DNA from: Chloroflexota bacterium
Lineage (GTDB): Bacteria > Chloroflexota > Anaerolineae > Anaerolineales > Anaerolineaceae
NCBI GenBank assembly: GCA_021825925.1
Contig: JAKAFP010000002.1
Location: 454,747 to 518,746 of the forward strand
Direction of reading: 5' to 3'
Length of the DNA: 64,000 nt
Below, one piece after another: positions 42,517 through 51,974 of the stretch (positions are counted from its first letter, which is position 1; every line of letters begins with the position of its first letter). Below the pieces are notes generated by a model, which worked only from the letters and a program-made list of their open reading frames with translations, did no database searches and was not told where the DNA came from. The position numbers and the translations under genes are program-made.

Positions 42517-44052
42517 CTAGCCAATTCCAGTTCGGCTTACAAACTGGGCTAGAATATTTTCTTCCAGTAGTATGGATTCATCCACCATGGATAATACCTT
42601 GGTGATCAACTCATTTGCCGCATCAGGGTTTTCAAGGTTGTGAATGTTGATGCGTACGTTTGCCGCTGCACTCTTTACTCCACCTGCCGCAAGTGCGCCG
42701 GCGGATAAGGCATCGGAGATGGCATTCAAGTTGCCCAATTCGGCGGCTTGAAGCGCCAATTTCATCACTTCCAGACATAATTGTGCAGAATGAAAAGGCA
42801 CGCGTGCGGCGTTCAAGGTCGCAGCTTCCATGGCAGCGGTCCTTGCAGTCATTTGCTCTTGCGTATCCTTGGGCAGACGCACGGCTTGCAAGAAACCATC
42901 AAACGAGGCGGCATCCTCGGCGACAGCGTTCTGCAACTGGCTGCGCAGTTTTTCAGCCTGCTCAATCATTCGTTTCATTTGAGGTTCAACCTCGGCATAT
43001 TTTTTCTTACCCAGGGTGACTTTGCCAACCATGGCCACAAGTGCTGCACCCGAAGCTGCTGCGTAGGCAGCCGCTGATCCGCCGCCAGGGGTGGGATCAG
43101 CACTGGCCAGTTGATCGAGAAATTCAAATCTGGATTTTTGTACCGCTTCAGATTGGGCTACTTCATAAAGGCGATTTTCAAGCAGTTGATCCGGCTTGAA
43201 ACCATCCAACTGGGTGTACCACACCGCAGCATCAATCAATGCGTCTTGAGGAATCAAACCAACCAATTCACTATGGTGGATGCCCACGCCGTAGCGTTCA
43301 GCTTCTCGACGCACAGCCTCAACCACACGTGCCATGGGGGTTTGTTTGAAATTGGTCATGTTCATTGAAACCTGGGCGCGCTCATCCACCATCACACCCA
43401 TGGCCTTGATAAAGTGGAATCCACCTGAAGAATGGCGCATGGCTTTGGCGATCTTTTGGGCAATGCTGAGGTCGTTGGTTGTCAGATAAATATTGAAAGC
43501 GATCAGGGGTGCCCTGGCGCCAATAACGGTCGCTCCGGCGGTACCCAATCTGGAGGGTCCAAAATCGGGTTTTCGCTCAGGGTTAACCAGAATATCCGCC
43601 TTCAGCCCTTCGTACTGTCCCTTGCGGATGGCTTCAAGATTCTGCCTATCCGGACGGCTGGCAGCTTCTTCATAGAGATAAACCGGAATGGAAAGCTGTT
43701 CACTTACCCGCTGCCCCAGGCGTTGAGCCATGACAATGCAATCGGCCATGGAGATACCTGAAATGGGCACAAAAGGCACAACATCCGTGGCGCCGATGCG
43801 TGGATGTGCACCGGTATGTTCGTCGAGGTTGATCAACTCAGAAGCGGTCTTGATGGACCGAAACGCAGCTTCTTCAACCGCATCAGGTGCACCCACCATG
43901 GTGATGACAGTGCGGTTGTGATCAAGATCAGAATGTTTATCCAAAACCTGCACGCCTGCAACGGTCTGGATGGAAGCAACAATTTTGTCCACCACATCTG
44001 TACGACGCGCTTCAGAAAAATTGGGAATACATTCAACCAGGGCTTTGGGCAT
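42517..44052 (-). CDS. ftcD: Glutamate formimidoyltransferase / formiminotetrahydrofolate cyclodeaminase fusion
   Basis: A bifunctional enzyme of histidine degradation and folate one-carbon supply. Residues about 1-300 are the formimidoyltransferase (LVECIPNFSEARR, HTGAHPRIGATDVVPF). Residues about 325-505 are the cyclodeaminase (FLDQLASADPTPGGGSAAAY). The fused form is like that of animals; many bacteria have separate genes. The ATG at 44052 follows GAGG, giving 511 residues. It feeds methenyl-THF, the substrate of FolD encoded in the first part of the window. The stop is close to the lipoprotein gene, with an 80-base gap. Confidence 0.92.
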   Translation of the reverse strand: MPKALVECIPNFSEARRTDVVDKIVASIQTVAGVQVLDKHSDLDHNRTVITMVGAPDAVEEAAFRSIKTASELINLDEHTGAHPRIGATDVVPFVPISGISMADCIVMAQRLGQRVSEQLSIPVYLYEEAASRPDRQNLEAIRKGQYEGLKADILVNPERKPDFGPSRLGTAGATVIGARAPLIAFNIYLTTNDLSIAQKIAKAMRHSSGGFHFIKAMGVMVDERAQVSMNMTNFKQTPMARVVEAVRREAERYGVGIHHSELVGLIPQDALIDAAVWYTQLDGFKPDQLLENRLYEVAQSEAVQKSRFEFLDQLASADPTPGGGSAAAYAAASGAALVAMVGKVTLGKKKYAEVEPQMKRMIEQAEKLRSQLQNAVAEDAASFDGFLQAVRLPKDTQEQMTARTAAMEAATLNAARVPFHSAQLCLEVMKLALQAAELGNLNAISDALSAGALAAGGVKSAAANVRINIHNLENPDAANELITKVLSMVDESILLEENILAQFVSRTGIG

Positions 44053-44112
44053 TGTTTGTCCTCTAAAGAAATAAGTTGAGGTAATTATAATCCTTCGCAA
44101 ACGACACAGAAA

Positions 44113-45537
44113 CTAGACGTCAAATTCCTTGGCTTGTTCCCAAAACTCGTCCATTTCAGCCAAAGTCATTTTCTGCATATCCTTGCCTGAAAGGCGCGCC
44201 TGTTCTTCGATGTATGCAAAACGTTTTCGGAATTTGAGGTTGGTCTGACGCAGTGCAGATTCTGAATCCACCTTATACCAACGAACGACGTTCACCAATG
44301 CAAACAAAAGATCACCCAATTCCTTGGCGCGTTCTTCGTCAGTGGAAGCAGTTCTTACTTCTTCAAGCTCTTCCATGACCTTATCCAATACGGGACCGAT
44401 GTCAGGCCAATCGAAACCCACCCGGGCAGCGCGATCCTGAATGGCTTGGGCTTGCGCCAGCGCCGGATATGAGATCGGCACACCATCCAGCATTCCTTTT
44501 CTGGATTCATCCCCATTAGTGAGGCGCTCCTGCCCCTTCAGCGACTCCCAATTTTGAACGACTTCTTTCTCGCCATCCACCACCCAATCTTTGAACACAT
44601 GGGGATGCCGATAGACGATCTTGCGGTTGATGCCCGAAAGCACATCCGCCATGCTGAACTCACCAGCTTCGGCAGCAATTTGAGAATGCAGTAGAATTTG
44701 CAGCAAAATATCGCCCAATTCCTCTTTAAGGCTGCCAAGGTCGTGTTTATCCAAAGCGTCGAGTGCTTCGTATGTCTCTTCAAGCAGATAAGTGCGAAGA
44801 GAGTCGTGTGTTTGTTTTTTATCCCATGGACAGCCGTCTTCAGGAGCGCGCAGGTGGGCTATGATCTCTTGAAAACTCTCCAATGAGCTGTCGTGTGTTA
44901 AGGAAGGAACAAACAAGATCGTGATGGGATGGGTGATCTCACCAAGCTGCGATAGCGCACATTTGTTCCAGCTCATCTCCCCATCCGCTTTGTGGATCAA
45001 AGGATGAACGAGGTGATCCTGAGGAAACAAACCTGAGAGAAGTTTTTGAATTTCAAGCAATGTATCTTGCGTTTCGATGGTGTAGATCAGGATGCTGTTA
45101 TCCGGCGAAAAAGGCGGATGATGTTTGTTTTCCAATACCAGTGAATCTACCGTCACCAGAGGGCTTTGCGGATAATTTGCCAGAAGGCTTGCCAATCCAA
45201 ATGCAAGGTCTTCGCCCCGATGAATAATGATGTCTGAGGATGGAATGGATTGACTCAGACTCCAGCCCACTTGATCAGCGATCATGGGAACGATGGGTGT
45301 CAGGTATAATATGCTGGCGTTCTCTTTCAATCCGGCAATCATTTCATTTTTCCACTGCACAACGGTTTGATCACCTTTTTTTGCAAACAGGGTTGCGTTG
45401 GGAATGTGTTCCATGGTCAGGAGGTTCATGGCAGTTGTTCCGCGCGCGATCGCCAGATCCACAGTTTTCAGGCTGCGAATATGTTCGATCGCTTCGGCTC
45501 CAACGCCGCAATAGATGAGTTTATATTTTTTAGCCAT
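44113..45537 (-). CDS. mazG: MazG nucleotide pyrophosphohydrolase with N-terminal methylase-like domain
   Basis: A 474-residue fusion of the YabN type. Residues about 1-200 have a degenerate tetrapyrrole-methylase fold (LIYCGVGAEAIEHIRSL) lacking the usual GxGPGDPxLLT motif. Residues about 215-470 form two MazG-like modules, the first with ROSE-like acidic motif EETYEALDAL...EELGDILLQ and the second with EELEEVRTA...KELGDLLFAL. MazG hydrolyses NTPs to NMP and pyrophosphate, cleansing the nucleotide pool. I chose the ATG at 45537 after GAGGTGG rather than a GTG six bases earlier. Confidence 0.9.
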   Translation of the reverse strand: MAKKYKLIYCGVGAEAIEHIRSLKTVDLAIARGTTAMNLLTMEHIPNATLFAKKGDQTVVQWKNEMIAGLKENASILYLTPIVPMIADQVGWSLSQSIPSSDIIIHRGEDLAFGLASLLANYPQSPLVTVDSLVLENKHHPPFSPDNSILIYTIETQDTLLEIQKLLSGLFPQDHLVHPLIHKADGEMSWNKCALSQLGEITHPITILFVPSLTHDSSLESFQEIIAHLRAPEDGCPWDKKQTHDSLRTYLLEETYEALDALDKHDLGSLKEELGDILLQILLHSQIAAEAGEFSMADVLSGINRKIVYRHPHVFKDWVVDGEKEVVQNWESLKGQERLTNGDESRKGMLDGVPISYPALAQAQAIQDRAARVGFDWPDIGPVLDKVMEELEEVRTASTDEERAKELGDLLFALVNVVRWYKVDSESALRQTNLKFRKRFAYIEEQARLSGKDMQKMTLAEMDEFWEQAKEFDV

Positions 45538-45588
45538 GACCACCTCAAGTGCAATTCAATACGTGAAATAACAATAAATTAAAACATT

Positions 45589-45692
45589 GAGATGCAACCT
45601 GCCTGGTAAAAGATTGAAAATAGCAGAGGTTTCACTACTTCCGATCCAACCGAAGACGATTGCATCTCGTTGTAATCAGATTCAAAATCTGA
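45589..45692. repeat. Inverted repeats between rpsI and mazG
   Basis: GAGATGCAA (45589-45597) and TTGCATCTC (45660-45668) are complementary across 62 bases. A tight hairpin TCAGATT-CAA-AATCTGA (45676-45692) follows the rpsI stop. They may end the ribosomal transcript, but no T-run is present. Confidence 0.5.
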
Positions 45693-45699
45693 AGAAATT

Positions 45700-46095
45700 T
45701 TAACGTTTGGTATAGGTCGGTGCCTTGCGGGCGCGTTTCAAACCAGGCTTCTTGCGTTCCTTAATGCGGGGATCGCGGGTAAGGAAACCACCTTTGCGCA
45801 AACCGGCGATATTATCAATATCGAGTTTGACCAAAGCGCGGGCAAGTCCGAGTTTCACAGAATCAGTTTGGCCTGTAACACCGCCGCCATAAACTGTGGC
45901 AGTAATGTCAAAGGTTGCACGATCTTTTGAAACTGCAGCCAGAGGTCCAAGGATCGCTTCCATGTCTCCGGTGCGGGGGAAGTAATCTTCCAACGGTCTA
46001 TCATTAACCGTAAATTTTCCTGAACCGCTCATGATACGAACACGAGCAGAACTTTCTTTGCGGCGACCAATACCTTCGAAATATTGAACTGGCAT
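45700..46095 (-). CDS. rpsI: 30S ribosomal protein S9
   Basis: 131 residues, with the S9 core YFEGIGRRKESSARVRI and the basic C-terminal tail KKPGLKRARKAPTYTKR that reaches the P-site tRNA. It is 15 bases after rplM in the usual L13-S9 pair and is the last gene of the ribosomal cluster. Confidence 0.98.
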   Translation of the reverse strand: MPVQYFEGIGRRKESSARVRIMSGSGKFTVNDRPLEDYFPRTGDMEAILGPLAAVSKDRATFDITATVYGGGVTGQTDSVKLGLARALVKLDIDNIAGLRKGGFLTRDPRIKERKKPGLKRARKAPTYTKR

Positions 46096-46110
46096 ATTCC
46101 TCTAGCTCCT

Positions 46111-46539
46111 TTATGCTACCGGTTTCGGGTTTTGTGCGGCATGGGGATGTTCGCTGCCAGCATAAACCTTCAACCTTTTAAGAATCGAACGACCCATGCG
46201 GTTGTGAGGTAACATGCCCCAAACAGCAGCAGTGATCACACGATCCGGATGAACACGCATTTGTTCCTTCAGGCCTACGGTTTTCAAACCACCGGGATAT
46301 CCTGAGTGTTTGTAGTAATTTTTGGTTTCGAGTTTCTTTTGGGTAATTTCAAGTTTGTCAACATTGATCACTACCACCACATCACCCATTTCAACACCAG
46401 GGGTGAAGGAGGGTTTGTGTTTGCCAAGCAAGTAGTTGGCGATCTGGGTTGACAGACGACCAATGCCCTGACCTGCAGCATCAATCAAAAGCCACTCGGG
46501 TTCTTGTTTTCCTTTTAGGACGTAAGTCTTGTCCAGCAT
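46111..46539 (-). CDS. rplM: 50S ribosomal protein L13
   Basis: 142 residues, the standard length, from the ATG at 46539 (MLDKTYVLKG) after ACGGAGAG. Contains the L13 signatures LSTQIANYLLGKHKPSF and GMLPHNRMGR. Pairs with rpsI. Confidence 0.98.
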   Translation of the reverse strand: MLDKTYVLKGKQEPEWLLIDAAGQGIGRLSTQIANYLLGKHKPSFTPGVEMGDVVVVINVDKLEITQKKLETKNYYKHSGYPGGLKTVGLKEQMRVHPDRVITAAVWGMLPHNRMGRSILKRLKVYAGSEHPHAAQNPKPVA

Positions 46540-46575
46540 AGTCTCTCCGTTAGCCTGTATTCTCAAGCCATGTTT

Positions 46576-47346
46576 CTAATTTTCCGTTTGATCAACTGTT
46601 CCTTGCGTTCTGCCTTCGTAAGCGACTTTTGAGAGAACCAAACCATGAGATGGGGCCAAGCCCGGCTTGATGATCACTCTTTCGCTTAATCCCTTCACCA
46701 GGTCTTCAAAGCTCAAAGCGCCTCTGGCAAATTGCACCTGCAAATAAACCAGGCGCCTTACCATGTGATAAAGAAATGCATTGGCTTTGATCTCGTAAAA
46801 CCAACCGTTGTCCTTCTCAGTCCATTGACTCGTGAAGATCTCACGAATAGTGGAACTGCCAGGTTTCATTGCCCGACCGAATGAGGAAAAATCATAGCGT
46901 CCAATGAAAGGAGCGGCTGCCTGATTCAGCAGTGTTCCATCCAATGGAGGCCAGATCCTCCAGGCATATCGTTCGAGCAGCGGTTGATTCTGCGGCGCAT
47001 GATAAAGTGTGTAGAGGTAAGTCCGGCTTGAAGCGTCATAACGGGGGTGGAATTCAGCCTCGGCGCGGTTTATACTCTGCACCACTGCATCTTGCGGCAA
47101 TTTGGCGTTCAGGGCGTTTAGAAGAATTTCATCTTCATGCCGCCAATCCAGTGAAAAAGAAACGACCTGCCCGGTGGCGTGGACTCCCGCATCGGTTCTT
47201 CCGGCAAAGAGGATGGTTTCCTCCTGCCAGCCGAGTTCCCGTAATGCGGCTTCCACAACTGCCTGAACAGTGCGGGTTTTTCCCTGGCGCTGAAAACCTG
47301 CGAAATCAGTGCCGTCGTAAGCAAGGATAAGTTGGTAACGTGCCAT
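46576..47346 (-). CDS. truA: tRNA pseudouridine synthase A
   Basis: Converts uridines 38-40 of the anticodon stem to pseudouridine. It has 256 residues, with FAGRTDAGVHATGQVVSF carrying the catalytic aspartate and the C-terminal motif FLYHMVRRLV. It sits between rplQ and rplM, as in many bacteria. Confidence 0.97.
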   Translation of the reverse strand: MARYQLILAYDGTDFAGFQRQGKTRTVQAVVEAALRELGWQEETILFAGRTDAGVHATGQVVSFSLDWRHEDEILLNALNAKLPQDAVVQSINRAEAEFHPRYDASSRTYLYTLYHAPQNQPLLERYAWRIWPPLDGTLLNQAAAPFIGRYDFSSFGRAMKPGSSTIREIFTSQWTEKDNGWFYEIKANAFLYHMVRRLVYLQVQFARGALSFEDLVKGLSERVIIKPGLAPSHGLVLSKVAYEGRTQGTVDQTEN

Positions 47347-47371
47347 TCCTAGCCGTCCCAGATGGAACGAG

Positions 47372-47749
47372 CTATTCTTCTACAAGTTCGATCAAGACCA
47401 TATCGGAGGAATCTCCGAGACGTGGTCCTAATTTCAAAATACGGGTGTAACCACCATTGCGAGATTCGAAGCGGGGGCCAATTTCATCAAACAATTTTTT
47501 GACCATGGCGGCGTCGCCCATGCGGGCAGCAGCCAAGCGACGGGCATTCATTTTGTCTGAGTCACTGCCCTTGGCGCTTCGACGAGCCAGGGTGATCAAT
47601 TTTTCAGCCTCACCGCGAATGAATAATGCTTTGGCGCGGGTGGTTGTAATTTTTTCATGATTGAACAATTGATTGATCATGGTGCGGCGTAAACCGAGCC
47701 GTTGATCTTTTGTTCGTCCTAACCGATATCCAGCTACATTATGACGCAT
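47372..47749 (-). CDS. rplQ: 50S ribosomal protein L17
   Basis: 125 residues, with the L17 start MRHNVAGYRLGRTKDQR and NQLFNHEKITTTRAKA. It follows rpoA by six bases, the conserved order. Confidence 0.98.
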   Translation of the reverse strand: MRHNVAGYRLGRTKDQRLGLRRTMINQLFNHEKITTTRAKALFIRGEAEKLITLARRSAKGSDSDKMNARRLAAARMGDAAMVKKLFDEIGPRFESRNGGYTRILKLGPRLGDSSDMVLIELVEE

Positions 47750-47755
47750 AATACA

Positions 47756-48721
47756 TCACTCCACATCTTTATCGTCTTGCATGAAGCCTTTTTCTTTCAT
47801 CTTGTCGCGCAATTCATCCAGGCTTTTCTCGCCAAAATTGCGGATGGACATGACGGCTTCTTCGCCTTTTTCAAGCAGTTCCAGTACATCACCAACATTC
47901 GTGATGCCAGTACGCTTCAAGGAATTGAAGACCCGAACCGAGAGGTCAAGATTTTCAATCGGCGTTTCAGCGGCTTCACTGGTCAGATGGCTGCCAGAGG
48001 CTTCTTTTTCAACACCCATCATCAAAGATTCTTCGCTGATGCCTGAGATGAAGCGCAGGTGATCAATGATGACCTTTGAAGCGGTGCCCAGAGTCTTTTC
48101 CGGTGCAATTGTGCCATCGGTCCAGATTTCGAGGACGAGGCGATCATAGTTGGTGCTTTGACCGACACGGGCCTGGCCAACAGTGAAGTTCACACGTTTG
48201 ACAGGTGAATAGATCGCATCAACCGGAAGCTCTCCGATGGGGAGCTTGCCGCTACGATCACCGGCAGGAGAATATCCACGGCCACGATCAACCGTGAAAT
48301 CAATATCCAACTTGGTCTTGGCATCATCTACCGTGAACAGGTAAAGATCAGGGTTGACAATTTCGACTTCAGCAGGAGCTTGAATGTCGGCGGCAGTCAC
48401 CTCACCAGCACCGCGAACATCGAGGTGCAAGTGGGCGGTATCGCCTTCATGCAAGATCATGCGGATCTGTTTCACCTGCAGGGTGACCTGGATGACATCT
48501 TCGCGAACGCCAGGAATGTCACTGAATTCGTGCATGACATCTGACACGCGCATGGATGAAATCGCAGCACCATCCAGTGAAGACAGCAATACACGCCTCA
48601 GTGCATTACCGAGGGTATCGCCAAATCCACGTTCAAGCGGACTGATGATAAATTTACCGTAATTGCGAGCTTCAGCTTCCCGCTCGACTTTAGGTGTAAC
48701 CATATTAGTTAAAGCGCACAC
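47756..48721 (-). CDS. rpoA: RNA polymerase alpha subunit
   Basis: 321 residues. The N-terminal assembly domain has LERGFGDTLGNALRRVLLSS. The C-terminal domain (from about residue 245, VFNSLKRTGITNVGDVLELL) binds UP elements and activators. The start is uncertain: the ATG at 48721 is three bases after AAAGGGG, while the ATG at 48703 (MVTPKVERE) resembles the usual N-terminus but is far from the site. Confidence 0.97.
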   Translation of the reverse strand: MCALTNMVTPKVEREAEARNYGKFIISPLERGFGDTLGNALRRVLLSSLDGAAISSMRVSDVMHEFSDIPGVREDVIQVTLQVKQIRMILHEGDTAHLHLDVRGAGEVTAADIQAPAEVEIVNPDLYLFTVDDAKTKLDIDFTVDRGRGYSPAGDRSGKLPIGELPVDAIYSPVKRVNFTVGQARVGQSTNYDRLVLEIWTDGTIAPEKTLGTASKVIIDHLRFISGISEESLMMGVEKEASGSHLTSEAAETPIENLDLSVRVFNSLKRTGITNVGDVLELLEKGEEAVMSIRNFGEKSLDELRDKMKEKGFMQDDKDVE

Positions 48722-48772
48722 ATTTACCCCTTTCCGATACCGATACGTATCCTAGCTCTGGGTTAATGGACA

Positions 48773-49411
48773 TTAGCGTGAGTAGTACTCAACGATCAAT
48801 TGTTCATTCAGGCTGCCATCAATCTCAGCCCGTTCAGGAAGACGTAACACACGACCAGAAAGATTCTTCAGATCTCGATCCATCCATACAGCGCAAGGGC
48901 GCTTTTCAGCAAAATCAGGAAGTTGCTTGAAATAAGTCAATTTTTTGGCGGCATCAGTGGTAGCAATGGCATCACCGGGTTTCAAGAGCATGGAGGGGAT
49001 GTCAGCACGACGGCCATTGACTACGAAATGGCCATGGTTGACCAATTGGCGAGCCTGAGCCCGATTTTCAGCCATACCCAAGCGGTAAACCGCATTGTCA
49101 AGACGCATTTCGAGAGTTTGCAACAGATTTAAACCGGTCATACCACGGGTGCGAAGGGCAATTCCAAAAGAGCGGCGGAATTGACGTTCGAGCACACCAT
49201 ACACCCGGCGGGCACGCTGTTTGGCGCGCAGCTGGCGGGCATAATCGCTCTCACGTTCAGAACGACCCTGTTTGGTTTTTCCGTGTTGACCAGGAGCATA
49301 TCCGCGTTTTTCAAACCCGCATTTTGGGGTATAGCAGCGGCTGCCCTTTAAGAATAATTTTTCACCTTCTCGCCGGCATAGTCTGCATACCGGACCAGTA
49401 TATTTAGCCAT
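48773..49411 (-). CDS. rpsD: 30S ribosomal protein S4
   Basis: 212 residues, an assembly-initiating 16S rRNA-binding protein. The N-terminal zinc-site cysteines are kept ([18 protein letters not shown] plus YTPKC), and the S4 domain includes [13 protein letters not shown]. It is in the standard rpsK-rpsD-rpoA order. Confidence 0.98.
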   Translation of the reverse strand: MAKYTGPVCRLCRREGEKLFLKGSRCYTPKCGFEKRGYAPGQHGKTKQGRSERESDYARQLRAKQRARRVYGVLERQFRRSFGIALRTRGMTGLNLLQTLEMRLDNAVYRLGMAENRAQARQLVNHGHFVVNGRRADIPSMLLKPGDAIATTDAAKKLTYFKQLPDFAEKRPCAVWMDRDLKNLSGRVLRLPERAEIDGSLNEQLIVEYYSR

Positions 49412-49428
49412 AGTTTCCTTCTCCTAAA

Positions 49429-49833
49429 TTACACGCGGCGTTTTTTCGGAGGCCGGCAACCATTGTGAGGTACCGGAGTAATATCTGCAATGGAACGGAC
49501 TTTCAGTCCCAATGATTGGACAGCACGAATGGCGGATTCACGTCCGGGACCAGGTCCCTTGATGATCATGTCCACTTCCTGGACACCCATGTTTTGGGCT
49601 GCCTTGATCGCCTGCTCTGCTGCCAAGCGAGCCGCAAAAGGAGTGCTCTTGCGGGAGCCTTTGAAGCCAGCGGAGCCAGAACTGCCCCAGCAGATGGTAT
49701 TTCCCTGCTGATCGGTCACAGTCACAATGGTGTTGTTGAAAGAAGCAAAAATGTGAACCTGTGCCGAGGACAGTGTGCGCTTGGTTTTCTTGGTCGTATT
49801 TGCGCGACGCGTTGAGCGTACATTTTGAGCCAT
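49429..49833 (-). CDS. rpsK: 30S ribosomal protein S11
   Basis: 134 residues, with the S11 core [19 protein letters not shown] and the C-terminal [13 protein letters not shown]. It is 17 bases upstream of rpsD. Confidence 0.98.
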   Translation of the reverse strand: MAQNVRSTRRANTTKKTKRTLSSAQVHIFASFNNTIVTVTDQQGNTICWGSSGSAGFKGSRKSTPFAARLAAEQAIKAAQNMGVQEVDMIIKGPGPGRESAIRAVQSLGLKVRSIADITPVPHNGCRPPKKRRV

Positions 49834-49941
49834 AGTTCCTCGTTATCCTGTTTAATCTTATTCGTCATCCGATTTGCATAATCAGACCGGGTTGCCGCGG
49901 GGGAGAGAAGGTACCCCACCCGATCCATCAGGCAAACAAGA

Positions 49942-50331
49942 TTATTTCTTTGCAGCTCCACGACGGCGACCGCGACCGGCAACAGTCTTCTTGGGGCCCT
50001 TGGCAACGCGTGCGTTTGTGCGGGTGCGTTGGCCACGGCAAGGAAGATTGTGACGGTGGCGCATGCCACGATAGCAGCCAATTTCAACGAGGCGTTTGAT
50101 GTTCATCTGCACTTCTCGGCGCAGATCGCCTTCAACCTTGAAATTCTTGCTGATATATTCACGCAAGGAGGCTACTTCTGTTTCCGTCAGGTCTTTAACA
50201 CGGGTATCGGGATTGACCTGGGTGGATTTAATGATTTCATTGGCGCGAGTGGGGCCAATACCAAAAATGTAGGTTAACCCTACTTCAATACGCTTGTTAC
50301 GTGGAAGATCAACACCTTCAATTCTCGCCAT
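49942..50331 (-). CDS. rpsM: 30S ribosomal protein S13
   Basis: 129 residues, with the start [20 protein letters not shown] and the rRNA-binding [22 protein letters not shown] 108-base gap before rpsK is longer than elsewhere in the cluster; it holds no gene. Confidence 0.98.
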   Translation of the reverse strand: MARIEGVDLPRNKRIEVGLTYIFGIGPTRANEIIKSTQVNPDTRVKDLTETEVASLREYISKNFKVEGDLRREVQMNIKRLVEIGCYRGMRHRHNLPCRGQRTRTNARVAKGPKKTVAGRGRRRGAAKK

Positions 50332-50339
50332 ATGGTCCC

Positions 50340-50453
50340 TTACCCTTGTCGCTGTTTATGCTTTGGGTTTTCGCAGATGACAAATAAAACGCCACTGCGT
50401 TTAACAATTTTGCATTTTGCGCATCTTTTTTTAATGGATGGTGCTACTTTCAT
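50340..50453 (-). CDS. rpmJ: 50S ribosomal protein L36
   Basis: 37 residues, the zinc-binding (C+) form with Cys residues in KKRCAKCK and a His in the C-terminal NPKHKQRQG. The ATG at 50453 follows AAGGAG. The gene precedes rpsM by eight bases. infA, often found just upstream, is not there. Confidence 0.96.
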   Translation of the reverse strand: MKVAPSIKKRCAKCKIVKRSGVLFVICENPKHKQRQG

Positions 50454-50501
50454 TTTATTGCTCCTTTTTACAAAAGGTACTGCTATTAAACCGAAGTTTT
50501 G

Positions 50502-50530
50502 ATTATACCCGTGTTTATGTAATCCGTCTA
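50502..50530 (-). promoter_or_regulatory. Predicted promoter of the rpmJ-rpsM part of the cluster
   Basis: On the minus strand TAGACG (-35, 50530-50525), a 17-base spacer and TATAAT (50507-50502). The -35 element lies over the end of map. It would start a transcript about 40 bases before rpmJ. Confidence 0.55.
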
Positions 50531-51315
50531 GGAATGGACCCGTCACCTTGCGTAGTTAGGATCAGCGGTCCATTTTCAGTGACTGCCACCGTGTGTTCAT
50601 AGTGGGCGGTCAAAGAACCATCTGCGGAAGAAACCGTCCATTGGTCTGGCAATACCCTGGTATAAGGAGTGCCGACCAAAAGCATGGGTTCCAGCGCGAT
50701 GGTCATTCCGACTCGGAGCACCAGTCCCCGGCCGGGCACACCATAATTCGGGAGTTGTGGTCCCTCATGCATGGCGCGTCCTACTCCGTGGCCTGTGTAT
50801 TCACGGGTAACGTGAAAACCTTGGCTCTCTGCTACGTTTTGGATGGCTGAGGAGACATCACCAATGTGATTGCCAGCAACCATCTTTTCGATCCCGGCAT
50901 ACAGCGCGTTTTCGGTGGTCTCGACCAGCTTTTGAGCCAGCGGGCTGACCTTGCCGACGAACGCGGTGAATGCGGCATCACCGACAAAACCTTCATAGAC
51001 CGTTCCACAATCCACCGATACGATATCCCCTTCTTTAAGCTTGCGCTTGCCGGGGATGCCGTGCACCAGCTCGTAGTTGACACTAACGTTGGTGCTGGCA
51101 GGATAAGGATAAGGGCCGGGATAGCCCTTGAACGGACTATAACAACCATATTTTCGCAGCACTTCTTCGGCTGCGGCATTGAGATCGGCAGTGGTTACGC
51201 CTGGGGCAATGATGGCTCTGGCGGCTGCCAGGGCTTCTGCATTGATCCGTCCGGCTTCGCGCATGATCGCGAGTTCGCTAGCGGATTTTATGGTAATCTG
51301 CCGATCCCAAGACAT
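50515..51315 (-). CDS. map: Methionine aminopeptidase, type I
   Basis: Removes the N-terminal methionine from new proteins. It has 266 residues from the ATG at 51315 ([11 protein letters not shown]), four bases after the adk stop. The five metal ligands lie in [26 protein letters not shown] and late acidic segments. It is in the usual secY-adk-map order. Confidence 0.95.
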   Translation of the reverse strand: MSWDRQITIKSASELAIMREAGRINAEALAAARAIIAPGVTTADLNAAAEEVLRKYGCYSPFKGYPGPYPYPASTNVSVNYELVHGIPGKRKLKEGDIVSVDCGTVYEGFVGDAAFTAFVGKVSPLAQKLVETTENALYAGIEKMVAGNHIGDVSSAIQNVAESQGFHVTREYTGHGVGRAMHEGPQLPNYGVPGRGLVLRVGMTIALEPMLLVGTPYTRVLPDQWTVSSADGSLTAHYEHTVAVTENGPLILTTQGDGSIPRRIT

Positions 51316-51319
51316 GTTG

Positions 51320-51973
51320 TTAAGCTTTCTCCAGAGCTGCGAGCATGGCGACGGTGACATCCTCGATGGATTTTGTGCCGTCAATTTCAGCCAGCAGATT
51401 GAGCTTGCGGTAATACTCGATGAGCGGTGAGGTCTGAGCGGTATAAACCTTGATACGGTTCATCACGGTCTCAGATTTGTCATCGTCACGTTGGTAAAGC
51501 TCGGAACCATCCAGGTCACATACGCCCGTGATCTGGGGAGGATTGTATTTTTCGTGAAACACGTGTCCGTTGGAACGGCAGGTCCAGCGTCCGCAAAGAC
51601 GTTCAACCAGCAGATCTTCAGGGACAGAGATGTAAGGAACCAGGTTGACCCCACCTTTGAATTCCGTCAGCATTTTGGCCAAGGCATCAGCCTGGGCGGG
51701 GGTGCGCGGAAAACCATCCAAAAGTGCGCCATTTTTACAATCCGGGCGGGAGAGTCTCTCGCGGATCATGGCAATGGTCACATCATCGGGCACCAATTCA
51801 CCTTTGGTCATGTAGGTTTGAGCCAATTGACCAAGTTCGGTTTGCCGTTTGAGGTTGTCTCTAAAAAGGTCGCCAGATGACACATGCACCAACTCATACT
51901 TTTCAGCAATGATCTTGGCTTGGGTGCCCTTTCCAGCTCCCGGAGGTCCTAAGAGAACATAATACCTGGCCAT
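51320..51973 (-). CDS. adk: Adenylate kinase
   Basis: Interconverts ATP and AMP with two ADP. It has 217 residues from the ATG at 51973, one base after the secY stop. The P-loop is GPPGAGKGT. The LID contains CRSNGH...CDLDG, so only part of the four-ligand zinc site of Gram-positive enzymes is kept (Cys, Asn, Cys, Asp). It is translationally coupled to secY. Confidence 0.97.
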   Translation of the reverse strand: MARYYVLLGPPGAGKGTQAKIIAEKYELVHVSSGDLFRDNLKRQTELGQLAQTYMTKGELVPDDVTIAMIRERLSRPDCKNGALLDGFPRTPAQADALAKMLTEFKGGVNLVPYISVPEDLLVERLCGRWTCRSNGHVFHEKYNPPQITGVCDLDGSELYQRDDDKSETVMNRIKVYTAQTSPLIEYYRKLNLLAEIDGTKSIEDVTVAMLAALEKA

Positions 51974-51974
51974 A

